This document shows, one piece after another, positions 1 to 9,918 of a DNA stretch of 64,000 bases. Source of the stretch: Campanula takesimana (Eukaryota; Streptophyta; Magnoliopsida; Asterales; Campanulaceae); contig JAOWBW010000105.1 in NCBI GenBank assembly GCA_026119855.1, positions 1,426,001 through 1,490,000 of the forward strand, read 5' to 3'. Position 1 is the stretch's first letter. Each line of letters opens with the position of its first letter. Made by a program: the position numbers and the translations under genes. The notes beneath the pieces were generated by a model. It had not been told where the DNA came from, made no database searches, and saw nothing but the letters and a program-made list of their open reading frames with translations.

Positions 1-122
1 GTCTCAACCATATCTTGTTCATGCACCTAATTTTATTTAATTACATAGAACAAAATGTATCAAAATTTAATTTAATAAATATATAACAGCATATCATCAG
101 ATCATTATTAAAAGGTACGTAC

Positions 123-1110
123 TCTTGCATCGAAATGGTAACGATCGACATTCATCCACTGGTCAACATCATAAGCAACATAATGCTTACAACACGAAGC
201 TACTTTCAGCGGTCTGGAATTCAGATCAGTTGCATTTTCAGTTCCCTCAACATCTTGCAACCCTCTGACATAATTCTTGGCGTAGGTCCCAACAATGTAA
301 GGGTCTTCACCCGGGGTTTCAAGCGCTCTTCCCCATCGAGGATCTCTAACAACGTTAATATTTGGACTCCAATAAGTCAACCCTGCTTGTCCTAGGTTAT
401 GCATTGCTCTTGCTTCTGTTGAAACAGCCTGCATGCATGCAAAATTATCACATCAACACACACATAGTAATAAATTGAGTCAAAATCTTCTGTACCACTT
501 TGCATACCTCACTCTATACCACAAGTGATCTAATACTGCATCACGATGTCGGTCTTAATAACTGTGAGCTGCTGGATTTTTGTGGCGTACAATGTGGGAT
601 AGAAGATCTCAGATTATAATTTTAATGAGTGTTTATAAAAAAATTTACCTGGCCAATAGTTTTCCACAGTGACTCATTAAAGGAAGCCGTAGAGAGAATA
701 ACAGTGGGGAAGCTGGTGGCACCAGGAATGGTGTCATCAAAGAATGTTGCTCTGCCGGGTACGTTAGAAACACCGTGTAGTGCCTCAGACCACCACTCGT
801 ATTTAGGAAGACCGATCCGAGACACCCCTTTTGCACTATCTCCGAGTTGATTAGCTTTCTCGGTAAGCGTCATTCGATCAACGAGATCCTTAGCTCTAAT
901 GTCATAAGGTAACGACTTATCACAGTATGAAAATTCATTCATTTGCAATCCAAGTTCTTCAAACCTTGATGGATCGCAAACAAATGTGTAATTCTTTGTT
1001 GTATTGTAGGGAGAATCATTTATTATTTTCTGGGTAGAAAGTGGATTTCTTGCAGATGCGAAAATGGCCAAAGAAGTAAAACAAACCGCAATAAGTAAAA
1101 AAATTCTCAT
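123..1110 (-). CDS. Beta-D-xylosidase / alpha-L-arabinofuranosidase (GH3, BXL family), 5' exons only
   Basis: Secreted glycoside hydrolase family 3 enzyme that trims xylose or arabinose from cell-wall xylan and arabinan. Two exons are visible: 1110-649 and 428-123, joined in phase 0 with GT-AG borders. The ATG at 1110 is chosen because it opens a classical signal peptide (MRIFLLIAVCF... to about residue 21); an in-frame ATG upstream at 1191 would add a basic hydrophobic tail typical of untranslated leader. Family motifs follow in order: YDIRAKDLVDRMTLTEKANQ, PKYEWWSEALHGV, GATSFPTVI, then in exon 2 STEARAMHN, RDPRWGRALETPGEDP and KHYVAYDVD. These belong to the N-terminal TIM barrel; the catalytic aspartate region and the rest of the protein (family length about 770 residues) lie left of the window. 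Exon 2 ends at AGA before GTACGT. The family is sure; the exact paralogue is not. Confidence 0.9.
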
Positions 1111-1167
1111 CTTAGTAAAGAAAAAAATGAAGCAACTCAACTTGAGTATACTACGTAGGAAGAATGA

Positions 1168-1176
1168 AATATATAG
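1168..1176 (-). promoter_or_regulatory. TATA box of the beta-xylosidase gene
   Basis: The minus strand reads CTATATATTTC about 60 bases upstream of the chosen ATG at 1110. This fits a TATA box with transcription starting near 1140 and a very short leader. The position supports the 1110 start over the ATG at 1191, which lies upstream of the box. Confidence 0.5.
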
Positions 1177-1325
1177 CCAGATGGATAACAACAGTTTTTG
1201 AATGTGAACTTAACGTTCATAAAAGACAAGCCTTATTATCTTCCTATCTATAAGTTAGCTATTATTTTTTCTAAAACCATATCTATAAATTACTAGTTTT
1301 TATTTTTTGAAATCATACTTATATA

Positions 1326-1609
1326 CTCCCTCCGTCCCACCCGACTTAGGACAAATTGCCATTTTGTGCGTCCCACTCCACTTAAGACATCCCTAAATGG
1401 CAAGTTTATATTACTTTAATATTCAATGGGATCCATTTGTCATACTCACAACAACAATCCATTTACTATTCCACCCACTCATTCTCTCTCCTATTTACTT
1501 TTCATACTCACAACACATCCTCCACTCATTCTCTTCTCTCTTAAAATAATAGTTCTCCTTAATCCCCATGTCGGGACCAATTGTCCTAAGTCGGCAGGGA
1601 CGGAGGGAG
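1326..1609. mobile_element. Stowaway-like MITE
   Basis: Terminal inverted repeats start CTCCCTCCGTCCC and end GGGACGGAGGGAG. The similarity continues inward (CCCGACTTAGGACAAATTG against CAATTGTCCTAAGTCGG). TA flanks it on both sides (1324-1325, 1610-1611), the Tc1/Mariner target duplication. It has no coding capacity. Confidence 0.85.
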
Positions 1610-1835
1610 TATATATATATATATTTTAAAGAGTAGAGTCAGTCTTATGAAAAACTTGTTTTACACTAAAAACTAAGAGAAGTGTAAAAATTGTTTTATA
1701 TTAAGAGATTCTGCTTTACATTAATGGATGAAAACATGTTTTACACTAAATCGAGTGTAAAATAAGTTTTTCTCTATATTTTCACAATTAAGAGTATAGC
1801 TAGTTAAAATTAATATTTAGCCAATTATTATCTTA

Positions 1836-3256
1836 CTCCCTCGATCCAAAATAAAACAAAAACTTGTATGAGAACACCATAACCCATCTCATAGTAGAGA
1901 CGGGTCATTTTTTACCCATGACTCGGACCCATGACCCGCGGTTTTTTTTTGTTTTTGTTTTTGCTTTTTTTTTTAGTTTTTATTAAAAAAAATATATTAT
2001 TTTTTCGGTTTGCCAAAGGTAATAGTTACTATAACTAAATGTAGCAAACGTGTTACTTATATATAACAGTTTGTATACATAAAAGTAATACATATATACA
2101 GAAAAGTAACTGTTTTTTTATGTTTTTTTCATTTGCCAAAAGTAATACTTATTATAACTAAAATGTAACGAACGTATTACTTATACGTAACAGTGTTTAT
2201 ACATAATTGTAACATAGTATATGTATAGAAAAGTAATAATTCAACCATTTACACTTTAGAACTAAAAACACTTGTGTTAGTAACATTGTAAAAATAAGAA
2301 AGTAACAATTTTTATAAGCGAATGCTACATTTTACTTGTATAATAACATTGTAAAACAGTTACGTTTACTTGTATAATAGTATATCCATATGTTTTCAAA
2401 TAATAAGTTACAATGGGTTCAATTTATCATGATACATGTAAAATTATTACATTATCTATAAAAATCTGTTACAATATCATCTACTAAAGTGTTACATTTA
2501 CTTATACAAATAATTAAATTCATGTATATAAGTTGTTATTTTTCAAATGTTACTTTCTTTCAAAAAATAAAATCAAAATACTCAAAAAAAATAAATCTGG
2601 AAAAACACTATTACATTTCAGTATAACGATAATTACATTTAGTTAGTGTTACATGTATTTATAGTTAGTATTACAGTTGAAAGATGAGTAAAATGAGCTA
2701 TTTTTTTGTAAAATTGGCGTTACGTTTACTTATAAATAATGTTACTTTATAAGTAACACAGTTGTTACATTGTTATACTAAGATTTACTTTTGACAAACG
2801 AAAAAAACAATAAAAAAAATATAAAAACTAAAAAAAATGTTTTTTTTTCTTAAAATAAATAAATAAATTTGGGTCAATGGGTCGCTGTCACGTGACAGAT
2901 TTTGAGTGGAGCGTGGGTTGGGATCATACGCTTCACGGAGAATGTTGTACACGGGTCATGGGTCGACCCGTCTCTTATATTAGACGGATCTAGGTGAGTA
3001 GGTGTTCTCACAAGAGACCACCTTCCAAAATAATCTTTTTACTTTTTTATGTTGTTGATATGAAGGTAATTGAGTAATGATTTTAAGTCAACTTAAATAT
3101 TTTAATAAATATAAAAAATTGATATAGATAGAATTTATAATGGTGTATAACAATTACAAGTTTTCAAGTTTCATTAAAATAATTAAATTCAATTCAATTT
3201 ATTGCTCAAAATAATAACAATAAAAAAGTGAGAAAAATAGTTTGGGAGATAAGAAG
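1836..3256. mobile_element. Decayed Stowaway-like MITE, split by a large insertion
   Basis: The left end CTCCCTCGATCCAAAATAA follows TA at 1834-1835. After a 1.17 kb insertion the sequence resumes at 3024 with TCCAAAATAATCTTTTTAC and continues with the AATGATTTTAAGTCAACTTAA...TTTATTGCTCAAAATAATAAC core. That core is shared with the MITEs at 16713, 28486 and 30448. It ends near 3256 before TA. Confidence 0.55.
1855..3023. mobile_element. Non-autonomous TIR element (MULE-like) nested in the MITE
   Basis: The ends are inverted: left TTGTATGAGAACACC with CATCTCATAGTAGAGACGGG further in; right CCCGTCTCTTATATTAGACGG and GGTGTTCTCACAAG. The flanks carry a 10-bp direct repeat TCCAAAATAA (1845-1854 and 3024-3033), in the Mutator size range. 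The interior is very AT-rich, with no ORF over 60 codons and many GTTAC/GTAAC words. It includes a diverged direct duplication of about 100 bp (about 2008-2110 and 2132-2232). The outermost bases are diverged, so the element borders are good to a few bases. Confidence 0.55.
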
Positions 3257-4430
3257 TATTATCGGTAAGTTAGTTTTTTATTTTTATTTTATTTTATTAT
3301 TATTATTTTTTTTGAAAGATTATCAATAAGTTAGTTAAAATCCTTATCTAGCCAAATATTCTACAGATGCGTGTATAACTAACAAACCCCAAATATTACT
3401 AATAAATCCCGAAAAATGTGATCCGTTATATTTTTATGCGGTGAGGATCTTTTATTTTATTTCAACAGAAAAGAAAGATGCTCTATCCGTCTCAATTTTA
3501 ATTTTAATGTTCTTATTTTGACTTTACACACGTGGATTAAGAAAAAATAATTAGGATATTTTTGTTATGAGGATGACAAGTGAATCTTATTATCCATTTT
3601 AAGCAACAAAGTAAAATAAAAATCTTAAATTGAGATAAACCAAAAAAAAAGAAAAAAGAAAAAAGGAGATAAAGCGAGATAGAGGGAGTACTTCTTTTAA
3701 GTGTTGAGGATGGTCTTCTTCTCCGTTAGGAAAGTAATGAGAATCAAGTTGAAATATAAAAGGAAAAGCAAATAAAATATGGAAAATTAATTTTCTTGGC
3801 TATGAAAACGCTAAATCCGGTTATAATTGTATGAAGGCAATGAATTTAGGAGCGGGGGAGAAGAGGGAGAAGGAATATGATTATATAGAAAATGCTAAAT
3901 CTAATTATTATTAAGATGAATGACTAACATATAATAATAAAATTTAAAATGATTATTGCATAAAAGTTAATCAAATGAGTGACCAAACTCACATTTTGTA
4001 GTGACCAGATATCACACAAATGATATTTAAAAACAATAATCACACGCATGAGATATGAATATGTTATAAATGTCGTGACCAGACATCACACAAGAAATGA
4101 ATATAAGTAACACACATTAAATGAATATAAGTTATAAATTATAAGGATGAGTAACATTATATTCACATGAGATAAAAATAAAATAAAGATAGTTTTAAAA
4201 AGTTAAATATACTTTTAATTATTGTTTAAGTAGTTTAGTTGAATATCATCTATTGTTGTTGATGTATTGGAGAAGCTAATATTAAAATTACAAATAATAG
4301 TGAACGATGCACTTATACACTTATATTATTTTTCTACTGGTAGTGTATTATCACCGATCATAAATATGCAATGGTTCTCTTTGTTCATATTCTTGTCATA
4401 GGGTAGTTCGCCTTGATGATATGATAGGTG
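3257..4430. other. AT-rich intergenic spacer, no gene seen
   Basis: I find no coding signal on either strand. From 3481 to 3688 a badly decayed MITE is likely: CTCTATCCGTCTCAATTTTAA at the left, TTAAATTGAGATA near the right, ending AGAGGGAG before TA. From about 3985 to 4150 the phrase GTGACCAGAYATCACACAA occurs twice in a loosely repetitive AT stretch. Confidence 0.4.
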
Positions 4431-4635
4431 CTAAGGAGGTTCCCATTTTTCAGTGTTTGGTAAGGCACCGGAAAATGGGGAAAATATTTTCCCCACTTTT
4501 CTAAGTAAAATGACTTACGGATATCTTCTCCGCATTTCATTTTCCGGAATATATTAACACCCTCACTCACACACCCAACTTCCCATACACCCCCACGCTA
4601 CCCACTCCACATCACCCACCACCCTCCCCTTGCCC

Positions 4636-4830
4636 CGGTCAAAAAAAAAATTACTTATATTAAAATTATCATTTAACAACTCTCCCCCACCCCGCCCCTA
4701 ACCCACCCTACCCCCATCAATTTTTTCCTCGTATTAAATTTATTTTTAACAACTACCCCACCCCGTCCCTAACCTCCCACCCCCCCCCCCCACCCCCGGT
4801 CAATTATTTTTTTCACATGTTAAAATTATT
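4636..4830. repeat. Tandem repeat, about 80-95 bp unit, C-rich
   Basis: Roughly two and a half copies of a unit made of CAATTTTTT...TATTAAAATTATTTTTAACAACT followed by C-rich CCCCACCCCGTCCCTAACCTCCCACC. It includes a run of C at about 4782-4794. It lies inside a stretch (about 4454-4959) whose ends, TGTTTGGTAAGG... and ...AACAAACGAAGCC, resemble degraded hAT MITE termini. No clear target duplication was found. Confidence 0.45.
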
Positions 4831-5071
4831 TTCTTCTCATATGAAAATATTTTTCGGAAAACATTTTCTTTAGATTTACCAAACAACCGAAAACATGTTT
4901 ATGTCATTTTTCGAGAAATCATTTTCCAGAAGTCGTTTCGCACGAACAAACGAAGCCTAAATTAGCTCTTTCTCTATGCTGTTTATTTCCGTTTTCTTAG
5001 GTACATGGATACAGAGCTAAATTGGTGTTTGAACACTACTCATGATTATACATATATTTCTTAAATGGCAG

Positions 5072-6731
5072 GTAAGATTATGTTTGATGAAGAGCTTGAG
5101 AAGAACAATAATCTTCCAAGGACTATACGCCTACGCGCAATGTTCTTTTTTAACCTGAGAGCAACTACAAAGATCGATGTGAGTGCATTTCAATCTGTGC
5201 TGGTGTTTTTTTTTTTTTTTTTTTTTTCTAATATCTTTACGTTAAATTCTCCCGAGAGTCATTGTGACACGGGAAAATGAACCTCTTTATGTTTTTAAGA
5301 TTCATTGCCCGTGGAGTGGCCATTTGTTACAAGAAAATATCAAAAAAGATTGGTTTGGATGACGTTTTCCAATGTAATAAAGAGACCAGAATTCTGGGTC
5401 AATATCAAGGTCAATCTGGTAATTATCTACAATGTTTCAGCCAACATATAATATATCATTGGAAAGATATACGAGTCTACTTTATGTGGCATTTTACGGA
5501 TCATCATTTGGATTTTTGTGGAATTAGTTATGATTTAATTACTGAAGGGCAGTCATAAGGACAGATTCATCTGAATTTTGTCTTACTTCAAGGGCTTCAT
5601 TGATTCTTTGGATGTGTCTCTATCTTATCAACATGTAATTAGTTTTTATGTTTATCCTTTAAGTATTTTTAGTATTCCTAGGCTTGGAGGGATGTTCCAA
5701 GTTAAGTATAAATAGCATTGTAGTGCAATTGTAAGGAGAGTGAGTTGAGATAAAAATATATTAAGTCTTTGTGACTAGTTTAAGAAGATGGATTTCTTCT
5801 TGTTTTATCTTATCCCTTAGGTTGGGTTCCTTTGGGTGGTGATTTGTGGTGATTTGACTCATATTCTTAGGTGGATTCCTTTGAATATCGAGTTCCTTAA
5901 ACCCTTGTTTGTTCACTTGTGCTACCTCCGATGTCTTCTCCATTTTTCCGGCATCACATTGTAACTCTTCTTTTATCATGTTTTCCAAGTAGACTTTTGT
6001 TGACATGATGAAGAATGGCGATAACAATATTGCCGGCCAGATGGGGTAATCAAATCGGTTACGTTCTTCTCCCTCTCAACATTTCACTTCAAGATGACCC
6101 GTTAGATTATGTCAGACAAGCTTTAGGCTATTATTGAGAGAAAGAAAGCTTCTTTAGAACCCTTTTGCACTCACCTCCTTGTTAAGTCGGTCCTCAAAAT
6201 TTTTGGCATTAAGGTATTATCCCCCCACCCTATTTCTGTACACACAAAAAAATAAATAAAAAAAATAAATACTAATACAAAATGATTTTAAGAAAAAAAT
6301 ATTTATGTAACAATGAGTGTGCAGGCTGCAGGAAAACTGAATCACAAAGTTTTCTTCAACACAACACTATGGTTCAGCAATGTTCCTGGACCTCAAGAAG
6401 AAATCACATTTCATGGGCACGAAGTTGCTTATCTCGCCCCTACTTGTTACGGCCAACCCAATGTAAGTACCTTTAACATTTACATTTTATTTTATTTTTC
6501 TCCAAAAAAGTCGTATTTGTCATTTACATTGTGGTGAACTTTGAATAATCTTAATGCAGGCACTGATGATTCATGTTGTAAGTTATGCTGACAAAGTGAC
6601 TTTTGTAATATCAGCTGACGAACAAACCATTCCTGACCCTCACAGGCTATGTTGAAGAATCCCTTCTCCTTATTAAGGCTTCCGTACTACTAGTAGCTAA
6701 TAAGTTGGCCCAAGACATCAAGAAAGTGTAA
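5072..6731 (+). pseudogene. Wax ester synthase / diacylglycerol acyltransferase (WSD1-like) pseudogene
   Basis: Intact relatives join fatty alcohol or diacylglycerol to acyl-CoA for wax or triacylglycerol synthesis at the ER. Recognisable exons: 5072-5178 (LPRTIRLRAMFFFNLRATTK), about 6007-6213 (ARWGNQIGYVLLPLNISL, then DPLDYVRQA), 6325-6462 (AAGKLNHKVFFNTTLWFSNV, GPQEEITFHGHEVAYLAP) and 6560-6731 (ALMIHVVSYADKVTF, PDPHRLC, ending KKV then TAA). The borders are GT-AG at 5178, 6213, 6462, 6324 and 6559. These match the C-terminal WS/DGAT domain. The N-terminal acyltransferase half with HHxxxDG is absent. Two lesions break the frame: a one-base gain near 6116 (after DYVRQA; downstream frame IIERKKASLEP), and loss of about 8 bases near 6653 between RLC and EESLLLIK. 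Family assignment is strong; pseudogene status follows from the missing half plus the two shifts. Confidence 0.85.
5280..6000. other. Sequence between WSD pseudogene exons, possible LTR-like insert
   Basis: It fills the position where WSD genes normally have a short intron. At 5705-5760 there is GTATAAATAGCATTG followed by GATAAAAATATATTAAG, spaced like a TATA box and poly(A) signal of an LTR. A minus-strand ORF of 88 codons (6027-5761, highly charged, starting MLSPFFIMSTKV) and a plus-strand ORF of 93 codons (5277-5558) have no family I recognise. Whether this is a TE remnant is inference. Confidence 0.3.
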
Positions 6732-6888
6732 TCTGGTGCTACAAAAGCTATATATGCACGCGAATGATCTTGTAAATTGTAACTCTTCAATATTTGATCG
6801 AGCTTAATGTCAATTATGTACCCGATATGTATGAGTGGACGAGATGATTAGCTAGCTCGAGTGAATAACTTGGTGTTGGTATATATTA

Positions 6889-6973
6889 ACATTTTTTCAA
6901 ATCTATTCCAGTCATTACGACAGTTATGTAGATTTGAGAAAATGTAACGACCGGAATAGATTTGAAAAAATGT
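6889..6973. repeat. Short inverted repeat (hairpin)
   Basis: Arms of about 29 bases (ACATTTTTTCAAATCTATTC... and its complement ...GAATAGATTTGAAAAAATGT) with two mismatches flank a 26-base loop. It sits downstream of the WSD pseudogene and upstream of the small LTR element. A tiny MITE is the likeliest reading. Confidence 0.55.
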
Positions 6974-7051
6974 CTTGGGAGTATATAGTCCTTCCCTCCC
7001 AAAGAAAATGGCCTCACTTGCCACATTTATTGTGGGGATTGTGTCCATAAT

Positions 7052-7540
7052 TGATGGAGATCGATTATAAATATGAGTTTTATGTTAATTATTTGTTTAT
7101 TTATTATTATTTTCGTATTTATATTTAGGTAGGTGATAATATCATGTTTAGAAGTAGATTTATGATATATTTTGATGTTTTTGAGTTGTAATAGGTTACC
7201 ATATAGATTAGGGGTATTTTAGGAAGTAGTTGACTTGTTTTCCAAGTTTTAGAAGTCATATAAAAATAGGGCTATATTGTATTCCGAAAATTGGTTGTTT
7301 TTTATGAAATAAAAATTAGAGCGTGTCTCTTTCAATTTTCTCGAGCGAAAATTGTCGATTAATTGCTGAATTTCTCGAGCGAAGTACAGTAGTTAATTTC
7401 TTTTTAATTCGAAAGTTGAATTTCTTTCCTTTCGTCCAATTCCCGGTAATCTCGAGCGATTCAACGAGGATTGAAGATTAATTACTGGTTTTCTCGAGCG
7501 AAACAACAGTAGTTAATTCTATCTTGCTTCCGCTGCATCA
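7052..7540 (+). repeat. 5' LTR of the miniature element
   Basis: Begins TGATGGAGATCG and ends CTGCATCA. It holds a TATA-like TATAAAAATA at about 7259-7268 and AATAAA at 7308-7313. It also holds four copies of the word CTCGAGCGA (near 7340, 7373, 7453 and 7493), three of them followed by AA. Confidence 0.92.
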
Positions 7541-7557
7541 TTTGGTATTCAGAGCCG
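7541..7557 (+). promoter_or_regulatory. Primer binding site (initiator Met tRNA-like)
   Basis: Immediately after the LTR the sequence reads TTTGGTATTCAGAGCCG. Plant elements primed by initiator tRNA-Met use TGGTATCAGAGC; this copy has one inserted T, which may be a decay mark or a lineage feature. Confidence 0.7.
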
Positions 7558-7632
7558 AAACCAGTGAATTTTTTTCTAGGTTGAGGTATTTTGTTATCAA
7601 TTTTTATTTTTATTTATTCAAAAAAAAAAAAA

Positions 7633-8061
7633 ATGGTTGATTTTTTGTGGTCCTTTTCTGAATCTTCGAGTGATGAGATTTTTGTTGATTGGTCAAAACC
7701 TCCTGTTTTTGACAAATGTAATTGCGAGATTTGCCAGTTAATGACATCACAGTCGATTGGTCCGAAAACAACTAGCCTTGAAGTCCCACAAGATGACTTG
7801 ATATGGAATTCTGAAGCTTTCGATTTTTCTCATTCATATGAAGATCCGTTTCATGTCTATATTGTCCGTTCTTCAGTTTCATGGATTGTTCAGAAATTAA
7901 TTATCAAACACTTCGTATCAACTCAGTGGAGTGATTGGATGGATATTGCGATGAAGGCAATAAAGTTTAAAGTTCGCCGCGGCATAGAGTTAATTTTGAA
8001 GACATATTTACTGCATTACTCAAAATCCGAGGACGAATTTTCTTCAAGCGGGGGAGAATGA
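7633..8061 (+). CDS. Unrecognised 142-residue protein of the miniature LTR element
   Basis: The ATG at 7633 follows an A13 tract just inside the PBS, and the frame stays open across the whole internal region. Its stop codon TGA (8059-8061) is the first three bases of the 3' LTR, and its last codons are read through the polypurine tract (SSGGE). The N-terminal third is acidic and serine-rich (MVDFLWSFSESSSDEI), followed by a small cysteine cluster CNCEICQ at about residues 36-42. The C-terminal half is basic and helical-looking (MKAIKFKVRRGIELILKTYL). I recognise no gag, nucleocapsid knuckle or enzyme motif. It could be a reduced Gag-like packaging protein or a captured host fragment; function unknown. 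Confidence 0.6.
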   Translation: MVDFLWSFSESSSDEIFVDWSKPPVFDKCNCEICQLMTSQSIGPKTTSLEVPQDDLIWNSEAFDFSHSYEDPFHVYIVRSSVSWIVQKLIIKHFVSTQWSDWMDIAMKAIKFKVRRGIELILKTYLLHYSKSEDEFSSSGGE

Positions 8062-8547
8062 TGGAGATCGATTATAAATATGAGTTTTATGTTAATTATT
8101 TGTTTATTTATTATTATTTTCGGATTTATATTTAGGTAGGTGATAATATCATGTTTAGAAGTAGATTTATGATATATTTTGATGTTTTTGAGTTGTAATA
8201 GGTTACCATATAGATTAGGGGTATTTTAGGAAGTAGTTGACTTGCTTTCCAAGTCTTAGAAGTCATATAAAAATACGGCTATATTGTATTCCGAAAATTG
8301 GTTGTTTTTTATGAAATAAAAATTAGAGCGTGTCTCTTTCAATTTTCTCGAGCGAAAATTGTCGATTAATTGCTGAATTTCTCGAGCGAAGTACAGTAGT
8401 TAATTTCTTTTTAATTCGAAAGTTGAATTTCTTTCCTTTTGTCCAATTCCCGGTAATCTCGAGCGATTCAACGAGGATTGAAGATTAATTACTGGTTTTC
8501 TCGAGCGAAACAACAGTAGTTAATTCTATCTTGCTTCCGCTACATCA
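8059..8547 (+). repeat. 3' LTR of the miniature element
   Basis: Same length as the 5' copy. Differences seen include TTTCGGATT for TTTCGTATT, GCTTTCCAAGTCTTAG for GTTTTCCAAGTTTTAG, and CTACATCA for CTGCATCA at the very end. Confidence 0.92.
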
Positions 8548-8733
8548 ATAATCCTATGCCAGCAACAAAAGGACTACTAAACTGCGAAAATTATGACCGA
8601 CACAGACGCTATATACTTCTACATTCAACTAATTTTTTCAGGGAAATTTTGAAATTAATAACAAGATTTCTACGTTGATTTCACCACAAACACTTGTTGT
8701 TTGGTCAAAATTCAATATCCGTCATTTTCCTTT

Positions 8734-8860
8734 GGGTGTTGTTATACACACCCGTAAAATTGATGAATACACACGTAATGATACTACTTACAAAATTCCA
8801 TTGTTCAAAATGTCAATACTAACTCTTATCCATTATACACACCCACACATCCTCCCTTTC
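8734..8860. repeat. MULE-like terminus (GGGTGTTGTTATACACACCCG), left arm
   Basis: GGGTGTTGTTATACACACCC followed by GTAAAATTGATGAATACAC matches the terminus of the complete small element at 38882-38991. An opposite-facing copy lies at 14620-14657, on the far side of the Tat-type retrotransposon. The matching inner end is not found nearby on the left. Confidence 0.5.
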
Positions 8861-8875
8861 CAAACCCAGATCTGA

Positions 8876-9146
8876 AGAACAGTTTCTCAAACTCAGATGA
8901 AGAAGGCTTCCCCTCCATATTCTTCCCTTCCTATGGCAGCCTTTGGCTTTCTCCTTCCCCAACACCCCTCTGCCTCTCACCTGCATCTCTCCCTCCAATT
9001 ACATCTCCTTGCCGACGAACTCTGACCCCTTCCTACATCATCTAAAACTCCAGCTTCATACCCTTTCATCTTTTCCGGCGTCCATCACCATTAATCCCTC
9101 CAAAAGCTTGTGCTCAGTCTGCCCCAACTTCTTTGCTTGGTCTCAG
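8876..9146 (+). other. C-rich stretch resembling a captured gene fragment
   Basis: Higher GC than its surroundings and open for 68 codons from 8943 (proline-, serine- and leucine-rich; ends CPNFFAWSQ). It lies between a MULE-like terminus and the start of the Tat LTR. It resembles the leader or transit-peptide end of a plant gene, but I cannot name a parent. Confidence 0.3.
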
Positions 9147-9778
9147 TGATGAGACCGAGCCTTCTGGGCCGGATGCTCGCCGGTCTAGAATCAATGCGAT
9201 CTAACGCGCCCGAACCGGACCTGAACTCTGGAGGCCTAACCGACAAGGAACGCGGGCTAGTAAGCCCGAGAGGATTTATCTCCTGATAAATATGCCCGAG
9301 TTGACTCTGCCTCCCGTCATCCTGAGGAGCCCGTAGTGCCCAGCTGGCACAAACGTACGCGAGGCGTCACCTAACCATACCTGACACACCATAACGGTTG
9401 GTGATGGAACCATGCTTCCCTGACAGACACGCCACCTTCCCAGCCACTCTCCTGACCGATCCACTGGGGACTCGCCACGTGTCCCCCAGTACCGGGGTGG
9501 TTAGTACCTTGTGCAAGTTTCTTTCCCTTGGTCATATATATACCCCTTTTCGCCCCATGAGAGAGGTACGTGCTCTATCCTATTCACACACACAAGGTCT
9601 TCATTGAACCTTCTTCCTAGGTTTTCCTCAGAGATCTTACTCTCACACCCGAGGGCCTAAGCCGGATTCCAACCCGGCCTTGGTCTTAACGGTGTTCTTG
9701 TTTGTGTTGTGATCAGGATCAAGAGACAGCAAAGTTGGAGTTCTATCTCCGTGACCCCAGAAATCTAGGGCGTCATCA
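9147..9778 (+). repeat. 5' LTR of the Tat/Retand-type Ty3 element
   Basis: Bounded by TGATGAGACC and GGCGTCATCA, i.e. a short TGATGA/TCATCA inverted repeat, directly before a PBS. It contains a TATA-like CATATATATACCCC at about 9533-9546. It is distinctly GC-richer than the host DNA. The matching 3' LTR is absent from the window. Confidence 0.8.
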
Positions 9779-9779
9779 G

Positions 9780-9797
9780 TGGTTCCATTGCCGGGAA
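9780..9797 (+). promoter_or_regulatory. Primer binding site of the Tat/Retand-type element
   Basis: TGGTTCCATTGCCGGGAA starts two bases after the LTR end. It resembles the TGGCGCCGTTGCCGGGGA class of plant Ty3 primer sites; the exact tRNA is not certain. Confidence 0.65.
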
Positions 9798-9918
9798 ACG
9801 AAAATCATCCTAGTGCAATCTTCTGAGTTCTTTCGAATTCCCAGTCTAGTCTGACTCGACAAAACCATTCTTTTGTTTCTACGGTTCTAAAATACACTCG
9901 ACATTCCAAATATTTACA

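Larger units (their letters stand above)
7052..8547 (+). mobile_element. Complete miniature LTR retrotransposon with a private ORF
   Basis: A 1496-bp element bounded by two 489-bp LTRs (7052-7540, 8059-8547), both TG...CA. The flanking target duplication is a perfect ATAAT (7047-7051 and 8548-8552). A primer binding site like initiator tRNA-Met (TTTGGTATTCAGAGC, with one extra T) follows the 5' LTR, and a polypurine tract AGCGGGGGAGAA precedes the 3' LTR. The LTRs differ at only about six to eight sites by eye, so the insertion is recent. No protease, RT or integrase is present, so it must be moved in trans. The size fits TRIM/SMART/LARD-type elements, but the single ORF inside is unusual. 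Confidence 0.92.
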
